A DNA stretch of 33,467 bases from Gnetum montanum (taxonomy: Eukaryota; Streptophyta; Gnetopsida; Gnetales; Gnetaceae): contig MNCI01008100.1 of assembly GCA_015680685.1 (NCBI GenBank), forward strand, positions 9,076 through 42,542, in the 5' to 3' direction. The notes under the pieces are model-generated. The model had not been told where the DNA came from, did no database searches, and worked only from the letters and a program-made list of their open reading frames with translations. A program made the translations under genes and the position numbers. Shown piece by piece: positions 20,312-28,870 of this stretch (positions within the stretch are counted from its first letter, which is position 1; every line of letters starts with the position of its first letter).

Positions 20312-21106
20312 TGATGAGCGGTGAGGTACCCCTATGCTCAACCATACAAATACGAGTGTGTACGCATGATTCATCAAATTCCACAGATGAACTAGTTGTG
20401 GCACCTAGATAATTATATGTTGATCATAGTTCACTATCTTCCTACCTAGACTAGTAGTAGCTTTGTCACGTATGGTTTAGTCCAGAGTGAGGCATGTGAT
20501 GTTGTCCTAATTCTACGTTACTCCTAATAATAGAAAAGATAAATTAATTAAACTAATAATGGAAGTAAAACCTAAATTATCCTATGGTGATGGTATCCAT
20601 CCTTAACTATCCATACATGTCTTGGACTTCGTGGGATTATTGCTAGGCATGTCAAGTATTTGCACTTAAACGTTTGTGATTAAGGCATACACATTTCGCT
20701 TAATGACAAGAAAAGTAAATAATAAATCAAACCGTTAACTAAAGAAGGCATTAAATAATTAAAACAACAAAAATTAGTCTAAGTGAATGCTACAATGATG
20801 AAAGTAATCTTGATCTTTATTGCCAGTCATGCACATGTCCAAGTATAGCATACTCGAACAAAGGTGTCGTGCAATTACAAACGTCACACTGTGGGCATGC
20901 CCTAGAAATACCTAGCTTGAAAGAAAGAAACTAAAAACTAAACTACCAAAAAAACTAGAAATAAAAGAACTAAAAACTATCAACTGTGTGCCTAAGTGTT
21001 GTATTTATAGGCTAACACAAGAATCACAATATCATGTATACAATATCGCATCTAGGTCGTGATATCGTGTACCCGATATTGAGGCTTGGCAAACCGCAAT
21101 TCATCA
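20312..21106 (-). repeat. LTR C, 5' LTR of element C
   Basis: On the minus strand it starts TGATGAATTGCGG and ends ACCGCTCATCA (795 bp). It contains a U3 core array (21028-21080), TATAAATA (21002-21009), an AATAAAGATCAAG signal (about 20812-20824) and the conserved AGGGGTACCTCACC end. The primer site follows directly, so it is the 5' LTR. It abuts the internal part of LTR D at 21106/21107. Confidence 0.85.
21028..21080 (-). promoter_or_regulatory. U3 dyad array of LTR C
   Basis: Cores AATATC (21028), AATATC (21042), GATATC (21061) and GATATT (21075) are spaced 14, 19 and 14 bp, and lie about 20 bp upstream of the TATA box on the minus strand. Same core type as LTR A. Confidence 0.6.
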
Positions 21107-21736
21107 ATAATTAAACAGAATCTTTATTTGAGTGTGATGTACTTGGACACATTACATGACCAACAATAAAGATCGAGATTACTCTACATCATTGCAACAA
21201 CACTTAGTTTTATTTTTTGTTTCCAATTAGTTTACTATTTTCATAATTAATGTTTGTAATTACTTGCAATTTACTTTTAATGTCATTAAGCAAAATGAAT
21301 ATGGCTAATCTTGAGCACATAAGTGTAACTACTTGCTAACCCAGTAGTACTATCACTTGGTATGCCCAGTAGTGAGGTACTTGGTGATCCTAGTAGTAGT
21401 TGCACGAAGTCCAAGGTATGACTAAAAGATCAGGATCAACAATTCATCACTTAGGCTAGTTTAGATTTGTTTTACTATCACTTGGATTTAGAAACCTTTA
21501 CTTTCACTTCATGTTTACTATGAGCTTAATGGCCAATTCAACATCAATTATCATATACCTCACCATGAGTTAAACCATACACATTGATTTTACTAACTCA
21601 CGTGGGAAGACAATGATCACGAATGCTAACCAATTACTAATATAATCACATTACCTTATCTATGAAGTTTGACTGGGATTGTGCATGAACACTTATTTCT
21701 TGTATGATTGGGTGTTGGATACTCCACTACTCATCA
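21107..21736 (+). repeat. LTR D, 5' LTR without U3
   Basis: It begins near GAATCTTTATTTGAG, which matches LTR A inside R (GAATCTTTATTCGAG), so U3 and TATA are absent because element C sits here. It keeps the AATAAAGATCGAG signal (about 21166), a 24-bp triplication (21331-21402) and a diverged end, GGGTGTTGGATACTCCACTA, then CTCATCA. Confidence 0.75.
21331..21402 (+). repeat. 24-bp tandem triplication in LTR D
   Basis: Units start at 21331, 21355 and 21379, each ACTTGSTA..-like with a CCCAGTAGT or CCTAGTAGT core. LTRs A, B and E have two related CTTGGTAACC motifs at the same place. Confidence 0.7.
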
Positions 21737-21737
21737 T

Positions 21738-21756
21738 TGGTGTCATTGTCAAGGGA
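21738..21756 (+). other. gypsy primer binding site of element D (tRNA-Asp type)
   Basis: TGGTGTCATTGTCAAGGGA lies one base after LTR D. It is the decayed form of TGGCGCCGTTGCCGGGGA with C-to-T and G-to-A changes and one extra base. Confidence 0.7.
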
Positions 21757-21885
21757 TAAGCCAATGTTTTACTAAGTACTTAATTTTTCAAAGTTCGTTG
21801 TATCAGAGCTTGACTCTAATCTTCACAACCTTAATAAAAAAGAAAAGAAAAGCACACATAACACAAATTGTCAAGAAATGATAAC

Positions 21886-24300
21886 ATGGCTTTACATAAT
21901 GATCAACTATCACCTACCAAGGAAACAATGAGTAGTAACATAATTGTTGATGAAGAAGACTGGGGAATGGCACTACCAACATGTATTACTTATGCTCACT
22001 CTAATTTATACCATCCAAAATTTATCTTCATATAGCATTAAGACAAATAAATGAGATGGAGGAACATGCAAGGCAACATAGTCTTGCCTCCTAAATAGGC
22101 AACACTGAACATGGTACAAACTACTCTAATGAGAATGCACTTGGACCAAATTTAAGAAGGGTATCATATGACTCAACACATGACCAAACTGTATGAACCT
22201 ATAAGGGAGTAGATAAAGAAAGATGTTGCAATAGATGTCAAACATGTTCATATCAAAGGGAAGAAAACCAACACATCTATCATCATAGAAGAGCTTGATG
22301 CTAATCAGTTCATTTCAAAAAAACTTCACCAAAACCATGAGGAGCCATCAAAGGCACCTATCATTAGACTAGAGGAACCTTTCAAAGCCCAAATTCACTC
22401 TACTCTGGTAGAGACACATAAAGGGAAGGCTACTGACTCAGGATACAAGCAGGACTCTAGGCCAAGGGATCTTGCTAAGTCCTACAAGGAAACTCACAAG
22501 AGTCATGAAAGGAGAACCAGCCAACACTATTCTTCTACTACCTCCTCTACTTCATCACGATCATCAAAGGACTATGATAGGAGATGGCACAAGTACTAAG
22601 ACTTTGATAAGGAAAAGAGAAGACCTCATGGTCATCATGACCAATACTCAAGGTATTCTAATTCAGAAGATGAGTATGAAAGAAGAAGGTACAAAGATAA
22701 AAGAGAGGATCAAGAGAGACACGAGCATAGAAGGGGTCACTGCTACCATAGAGCCTATGAACCTGATCATGATGATGAACCCCTTATTTCAACCAATAAC
22801 ATGATCAACATTTAGGAAGCGGTCCACATACCAACTAGGCACATGAGAGATAGTTGAATCAAATAGCTAGATATGAATAACATGCTCCAATTTTAAGGAG
22901 GTTATAACACTAATCCTTAGCATCACCTTCAAGCATTTCACAATGCCTGTGCCCTTCAAAACATAGAGAGTGATTGGCAAAATTTGAAGCTATTTCCTAA
23001 AACACTTATGAAGGAAGAAGAAAGCTGGTATAGGGCACTGGAACCTGAATCCATCAAATGCTAGACTACCATGCTTGAAACTTTCAATGACAAATATCAG
23101 ACATATTCACGAGTGTCGACCCTAAGAAAACAAATCCAAAACTAGAAACAAGGGACTTACTAGACCCTTGATGCAATAATGGATAGATATTATTCACTAT
23201 TACATAGATGTCCAAGCCACAAATTTTCATAAAAGAAACAACTAAAGCACATCATAGATGGGTTGAGAATATAAATAAAAGAGATCCTTGGGGTTTATGC
23301 CCAAGGAAGACTATCAAAATTAACCATCCATCAAATTCAAGAACCCATCAATCAAGTGGCAAAAGAAGAAGGAGAACTCAAAAAACAGGAAATTAGGTAA
23401 AGAATATAACAAAGATTCATCAATCTAGAAAAGAGATGCATGGGTGTGTGATATCCAAGAGGAAGAAACCTTGGACCAAATCATCAGGAAGGAGATGCTA
23501 CCAATTCAAAAATCTATTGCCAATGTAGTAGCATAGGTAGCGAAAATGTGGAATTTCGTAGATGAACAATGTACAACAACACTAAAGACTATGGAGGAGA
23601 AAGTAAAATAAGCACTCGATAGAGGTAGAGACAAAAAGAAGAAGGAATTTGGACAAAAGGCCAAAGTTGCTTCAATAGCTGGGTATTCAAACACCTGCTT
23701 CACAAATGATGAAGGTTTCACCATGTGCTAGTAAGAACATCCTATGGGATGTTGTTTGGTCATGGTACATCTGCAAGAAACTATACATACTTAATTCATG
23801 ATTTATTCAAAAGCAAATGTCCAAATGGTTACCTTATCCTTAAGGTAACTATAAATAATAATCTCAACTAATGTACTATCCTAGTGGAGCCTTGCCATAG
23901 TTGCAGGAGTAGTACCATTAACAGTGGTAGTAGCCACAATCATGGACCATGCCACCACTGTGCCATTAGTATCCATATCAACAACTTGATTCTTATGGAT
24001 ACAATGTCTAGCATCTAGTCTTGCCTAATCATGCAATTGTTCAAACCCCACAATATCATTCAGCAAAATACCATAGATCAATGCCACCAAGGATTGATTC
24101 CAACTTATATGTGCATCCACCAATAACTAGACCTTCTACTCAACACTTTAGTCCTATGCCACCAGTGCCACATCCTATTATGTAGGGGAACTTGCCATCA
24201 CAACCCTAGCTAAAAAGTGCTACAAGGGTAATCAATACACATGAGATCAAGGTTACTTATGAGTCTCAACCAAGGAAAACACCATTCTTCAGAATGAGTC
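21886..24300 (+). pseudogene. gypsy gag of element D
   Basis: The ATG at 21886 opens MALHNDQLSPTKETMSS. The N-terminal part aligns with element B gag (MRWRNMQGNIVLPPK). A Ser/Arg/His/Asp-rich block follows (about 22490-22790; HERRTSQHYSSTTSSTSSRS, then RRRYKDKREDQERHEHRRGH). The capsid-like core reads HLQAFHNACALQNIESDWQ, LKLFPKTLMKEEESWYRALE and MLETFNDKYQTYSR (about 22920-23110). A charged, possibly coiled-coil part follows (about 23480-23660), then a knuckle remnant ending EHPMGCC (about 23728-23750), with its first Cys now Phe and two stops. The C-terminal part to 24300 is Pro/His/Asn-rich and ends RKTPFFRM. Stops are frequent, often TAG. Confidence 0.75.
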
Positions 24301-24317
24301 CAAAGAAGACTTAATGG

Positions 24318-24845
24318 ATGGAGAACATGTCTAACTCCACCCCATCCACATCAAGTCCTTTCCAATGCAATAAGCTTCCAACTTCATCAGGTTCAAATGT
24401 CACAACTATCATGCTCCCACAAATAGTAACCCATTGGATCAAGGCAGGGGCTCTTTCACTAAAAAGAACTAACCAAGGAAGTCCCTTGATTTATCTCCAA
24501 ATAGACGAAACAAAACTATGCAAAGTTCTATTAGATTCTAGGTCTAGAGTAAATTTGGTATCTCAAGACCTATACCAGGCCTAGAACCTCCCATCACTAA
24601 AGAAAAGTAACATTTGTTTAGAGCTTGCAAACTAGTCAATCACAATACTACTTGGAAAGGTGAATGATGTAATTTCCACCATTAGTGGTTGGTCCTATCC
24701 TACTAATTTTCTAGTGATTCATGTGGGGGAAAATAATAGTTTCCAATTATCATGGGAAGAGATTGGCTTAGCACCATGGATGGTAAGCTTGGAATTCATG
24801 ATTTATCCTAGGAAATTACCAAGGAAGATGAAGCTAGAATAATAC
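24318..24845 (+). pseudogene. gypsy aspartic protease of element D
   Basis: An open stretch (24318-24581) reads VTHWIKAGALS, then LIYLQIDETKLCKVLLDSRS (about 24490-24545). The catalytic triplet is D-S-R, the Gly having become Arg; the Asp is kept, unlike in element 1. After a TAG the fold continues with SNICLELAN, VISTISGWSYPTNFLVIHV (24669-24725) and LSWEEIGLAPW, where the other copy has IIMGRAWLST. The enzyme would mature Gag-Pol; this copy cannot. Confidence 0.75.
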
Positions 24846-25440
24846 ATAGAATAAGGATTTCATATATTGCATATAGGGACCCTAGGTGCAATTGTATGCA
24901 AAAGGCCATTAAATGAAAAGAGACTCAAGCATGCAATCAATGCATAGAAACAAGTTGTGTGAACAATTACCTGTATACAGCAACCACCCAACAAGAGGAC
25001 ACCCAATGGCTAATTACCAACAAAGAAATCCAATCTGATAAATACATGGACCCAAAAGAATAGATCATAAGCATCTATGTGGTAGAAATAGATAAGTTGA
25101 AAAAACTAAGGAAAAGACAATCTTACCCTCAAATTAATGAAGAGGAAGAAAGAGACTAGGAACACTTAGAAATCAAAAACACAATGGAACCAAATTTTCT
25201 AGAATTGAAAGCCCTACTAGCAACATTAAAATACGCATTTTTGATTAACAAGAAGCTAGTAAGTATCAACACCAACCTAGATAAGGAAAAAAATGGAAAC
25301 TACCAAAAGTGCTCAATAGATGACCTACAGCATTCACATGGTCTTATGATGAGATCACAAGAATTGATCCATAAATTTTTCAACACTAAATCTACACTAA
25401 TCTTGTAGTCAAACCAAAATGCCAACCTCAATGAAGAATT
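24846..25440 (+). pseudogene. gypsy protease-RT linker of element D
   Basis: A decayed linker with LYTATTQQEDTQWLITN (about 24972-25022) and an open 74-codon part (25184-25405) reading NFLELKALLATLKYAFL, the ELKxLPxHLKYAFL motif that precedes RT in plant gypsy elements. Confidence 0.65.
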
Positions 25441-26230
25441 AATTCTAAACTTAAGGAGGTAGTAAAGAAAGAATTGGAAAAGTTGCTAAAGGCATAATTC
25501 ATTTATCTAATTGTGGATAGTAAATGGATAAGCCCTTTGGTGATAGTTCCAAAGAAGGGAGGCAAATGGTATGTCTACATCAACTTTTGGTTATTGAATT
25601 TAGCCACATTTAAGGATCATTTTCCATTGTCATTTGTTGATCAAGTCCTGGCCACAATTTCAGGACATGAGTACTACAGTTTTTTGGATGGGTACAATGG
25701 ATACAATCAAATCTACGTTGCACCAAGGGATCAAGAGAAAATCATGTTCACCAATCCATGGAGAATGTTTGCTTACAGACAAATGCCTTTTGTTCTATGC
25801 AATGCTCCAGCAACATTCCAAAGACTGGTTTTAACCATCTTCCAAAAGTAGATAAGTAGTGGAGTTGAAGTTTTCATCGATGATTTCTCCACATACAAGA
25901 TGGATTTCAAACTAGCCCTAGACTAGTTAGAGTAAGTACATAAAAGATGCATTGAAACTAATCTGAAGCTCAATTAGCAAAAGAGCCATCTTATGGTCTA
26001 GGAAGGCATAGTATTGGGATACAAAATCTCCCAAAGGGATATAGAGGTAGATCTTAAAAAAAATCAAAGTCATCTAAAATATCACTCAAAGGCCAAAAAT
26101 AATAAAAGATGTAAAAAATTTTTTGGGACATATGGGATACTACAAAAGATTTATTGAAAACTTCTCCAAAATAGCCAAATCACTAGTAGAACTCACAAAG
26201 AAGGATGCACCTTTTGAGTGAACTGAGTCA
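25441..26230 (+). pseudogene. gypsy reverse transcriptase of element D
   Basis: SKWISPLVIVPKKGGKWYVY (25516-25575), LNLATFKDHFPLSFVDQVL, YYSFLDGYNGYNQIYVAP with the first catalytic Asp (about 25672-25725), FAYRQMPFVLCNAPATFQR (about 25768-25824) and EVFIDDFS with both catalytic Asp (about 25867-25890). The first 112 codons are open, then TAG stops appear, with frameshifts after ILGYK-like residues (about 26010) and beyond. It would copy element RNA into DNA; catalytic residues survive, but the frame is broken. Confidence 0.9.
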
Positions 26231-26660
26231 TGTGAAAAGGTGTTTGAAACTTTGAAACAAAAGTTAGTTGACACACCAATCCTTCAAACTCCAGATTGGT
26301 CAAGGCCTTTTCATATCATGATTGATACCTCCAAATATGCACTTGGTGCAATACTAACAAAAGTTGATGATCAAAAGAGACTGTATTGCATACATTGTGC
26401 CAACAAGACCATCACCAAAGCATGATTAAACTACACCACAACTATAAAGGAGCTAATGGCCATGGTGTATGCACTTGAAAAATTTAGACATTATGTGTTC
26501 GGTTACCATATCTATGTCCACACAGACCATAATGTCATCTAATTTTTAATGAACAAGCCAATGATTAGTCCAAAAGTGATAAGATGGCTAGTGATTTTTT
26601 AAGAGTTTGACATCACAATGATTGATAAAAAGGGAACAGAAAATGTTATAGCTGATCATT
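26231..26660 (+). pseudogene. gypsy RNase H of element D
   Basis: VFETLKQKLVDTPILQTPDW precedes HIMIDTSKYALGAIL (about 26313-26357, first Asp kept). After a TGA come ELMAMVYALEKFRHYVFGYH (Glu kept), VHTDHNVI (Asp kept) and NVIADHLSRL (about 26643-26672, last Asp kept). All four acidic positions are thus recognisable, while at least four stops break the frame. No integrated second RNase H was seen. Confidence 0.85.
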
Positions 26661-27637
26661 TATCAAGGTTGAAATGGGATGCACGCAACCAAGTAGAACC
26701 CTTATTAGAGCAATTTCCTGATGAGGACTTCTTCACTAGAATAGCAAAGGTTGTAAATTCAACAGAACAGCCATGGACTGCAAAGTACCTAACGTATCTC
26801 ACCACACAAGAGCTTCCTATTGAATGGAATAGAAAACAACCTGAACAATCCCTTCGCAAACCTAAACAATACATAAAAATAAATGTCAACCTGTGCAAAA
26901 TTTGTGCAGATGGGCTTGTTAGATGGTGTGTACATGATTGTAACCAACAAAGAGTGTTACAAGACATCCATGAAGGTCCATGTGGTAGCCACTATATAGG
27001 GTGTAGAACAAAACTTAAATTACTAATGGTAGGCTACTTTTGGCCTCCTCTGCTTAGAGATGCCCGCACTTTTGCCCAATCATGTGAATGTCACCAAAGA
27101 GATGGAGGAATCATGACCAAATATGAAGAGCCACAACATTGGATATAGCCGCTAGAGCCTTTTGATATTTGGGAAATTGATTTAATGGAGCCCATTCAAC
27201 CAATGTCAAATAGGAAAGCATACATTATTGTGGCTGGGGATTATTACACAAAGTGGGTAAAGGCAGCAGCAATAAAGAATTGTACAACAAAAACAACTAC
27301 AAATTTTTTCGAACAACATGTGGTGAACTAATTTGGAATACCTAGAATGCTAATATTAGATAATGAAACCCACTTCACCAATTCTACCTTTAAGAAACTC
27401 ATGCAACAACTTGGGGTTAACCATAAATTAACACACCATATCATCCCCAAGAAACTGGTTAAGTTGAAGTTACTAACTATAAAATTACTAGAATACTCAC
27501 TAGGACGAGTAGTAGGTTTAGATGTGATTGGAGTATGAAATTAAATAATGCTCTATGGGCCAATAGGACATCCTGGAAATTACCTATAAGGTGCATCCCA
27601 TACGAGTTAGCCTATGGAAAGTTGCTAACACTTCTAA
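26661..27637 (+). pseudogene. gypsy integrase of element D, N-terminal and catalytic part
   Basis: The zinc domain reads HEGPCGSHYIG (about 26970-27000) and FAQSCECHQRDGG (about 27070-27110); the distal pair is C-x-C-H where C-x2-C is usual. The catalytic core has FDIWEIDLMEP (first Asp, about 27164-27195) and MLILDNETHFTN (second Asp, 27347-27380). At the third position PKKLVKLK has Lys where Glu is expected. NALWANRTSWKL and IPYELAYGKLL follow, typical of this group. The frame is cut at 27637 by solo LTR E and resumes at 28518. Stops and frameshifts are present. Confidence 0.85.
27630..27637 (+). repeat. Left target-site duplication of solo LTR E
   Basis: ACTTCTAA (27630-27637) and ACTTCCAA (28518-28525) flank LTR E, differing by one C/T. 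Using only one copy restores the integrase reading frame across the site. Eight bases is longer than the usual five; a 5-bp TCTAA/TCCAA version would put the right boundary three bases later. Confidence 0.65.
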
Positions 27638-28517
27638 TGAAGTGTTTCTTGGTCACCGCATTTACTAGGCCGCGTATATGGGACCCCGTATACGCGGCCA
27701 TGTCAACATGGCCTTGTATACAAGGCCCCGTCGATGTGGCCCCGTTTACGCGGCACCTATTTCGGCCTATAAATAAGAGGGCCTTTCGCCTCATTGAGGT
27801 ACCTTTTTGTCAATTGTAATGAAGCTCTTGCAGTTTGTTCCCGCAAGAGATAGAATATTTTCCAAGTGCTTGTGGTAGGTGTAAAGAAGATGTCTGGCTC
27901 TTTATTCAAGTGCTGATGTATCTAAGCCCATTGGCATGAACGGCAATAAAGAGGAGCTTTCAAGCATTCCTTGCAGAATTTAGACTTAGTCATTTATTGC
28001 ATTTAATAGTTTAATATTTATATGCTTTGATAATTACTTAAGTTTCTCTTATTATTAAGTTTGATTGCTATCGCTCATTCATAGTTCATAGAAACCATAA
28101 GTACGACCATCTCGAACGTAAATCCAACGCTTGGTAACCTAGTGACGCTTAACATCTGGTAACCCAGTAGTGGTTAGGGAATGCTCAGGATGTGCTTGGA
28201 AGATGGGATAGGATACTTATGCTAGGAATAGTTAAGATACAGATTAGGTAATATTTCATTCCTTACTTTTCATACCTTAATTAGACGCAAAAAGATAAAG
28301 TAAAAACTATAAAAATCAATTGCCTCAATCTCACTTAATCATTGCCACTAGATACTCACAAGTGAGGTTGAGAAGACAACGACCGTTCTAACAAAGGGTT
28401 TTGCTGGTTAGAGGTCTGGTGTATGTTAAGTGCTTACAGTCTACAGAATTCGATCGAGTCACGTGTGAACGCCCGTGATTCGCATGGTTGGGTGTAGGGG
28501 TACCTAGCTGACCATCA
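27638..28517 (+). repeat. Solo LTR E inside the integrase of element D
   Basis: It starts TGAAGTG and ends GACCATCA (880 bp), with a U3 array (27668-27755), TATAAATA (27768-27775), GAAGCTCTTGCAGTTTG (27821 on), CTCTTTATTCAAG, GGCAATAAAGAGGAGC (about 27942), tandem CTTGGTAACCTAG and CTGGTAACCCAG motifs (about 28130-28170), and a GTAGGGGTACCTAG end. No primer site or internal sequence accompanies it and it is flanked by a short duplication, so it is a solo LTR left by LTR-LTR recombination. It aligns best with LTR B. Confidence 0.9.
27668..27755 (+). promoter_or_regulatory. U3 14-bp dyad array of LTR E
   Basis: Seven GGCC-type anchors (GGCC, GACC, GGCC, GGCC, GGCC, GGCC, GGCA) start at 27668, 27682, 27696, 27710, 27724, 27738 and 27752, each separated by exactly 10 bp. 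The six inner 10-mers are GCGTATATGG, CCGTATACGC, ATGTCAACAT, TTGTATACAA, CCGTCGATGT and CCGTTTACGC. Unit 4 with its anchors is a perfect 18-bp palindrome, GGCCTTGTATACAAGGCC. The array ends 12 bp before TATAAATA. Confidence 0.75.
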
Positions 28518-28870
28518 ACTTCCAATCTAGGCAAAGCTTCACACTTTAGCTATTACGAGTGAACTTGACCTTGATTTAAGTTTAACACAAAAGGAACATC
28601 TAATGAATCTAAATCTTTTAGATGAAAATATACAAGTAGCACTTATGGGTAGTGAAGTCCACAAGCACTACTCCAAACTTAGGCACAATTTGCAAATAAG
28701 AAATGTAACCATACAATTGGACAACAAGGTCCCCTATTATAATCCTAGCCATTTACCCCAAAAGGCTAAATTTCAAATACTTTGGGAGGGATCATACATA
28801 GTACATGCCACTTATCAATTTGGTGCCTTACATATTTATCACCCATCTAGCCCACATTAGCTTATCCTTG
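28518..28870 (+). pseudogene. gypsy integrase of element D, C-terminal part
   Basis: After the solo LTR the integrase continues: KLHTLAITSELDLDLSLTQK (about 28535-28590), then an open 85-codon stretch (28603-28857) with LNLLDENIQVAL, HKHYSKLRHNLQIRN, and KFQILWEGSYIVHATYQFGA, the GPYxVxxxxxxGA-type end of plant gypsy integrases. It ends at TAG 28858 with no chromodomain. A TAG replaces an expected residue just before AKLHTL (28530-28532). Confidence 0.8.

Larger units (their letters stand above)
16180..21106 (-). mobile_element. Ty3/gypsy element C, gag-only derivative without pol
   Basis: On the minus strand, from right: 5' LTR (LTR C), tRNA-Asp-type primer site, leader, gag with knuckle and proline-rich tail, then directly the conserved 3' tail and a U3-bearing 3' LTR fragment. 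No protease, RT, RNase H or integrase motif appears between gag (ends about 17960) and the tail (starts about 17690). Such a copy could move only with enzymes supplied by a relative such as element D. Its right end lies within the interrupted 5' LTR of element D, so it inserted there. Confidence 0.75.

Noticed and set aside
21107-28870. Endogenous pararetrovirus
   Set aside because: RT is followed by RNase H and integrase with LTRs and a tRNA-Asp-type primer site, which is gypsy order; no movement-protein or coat-protein motif typical of such viruses was seen.
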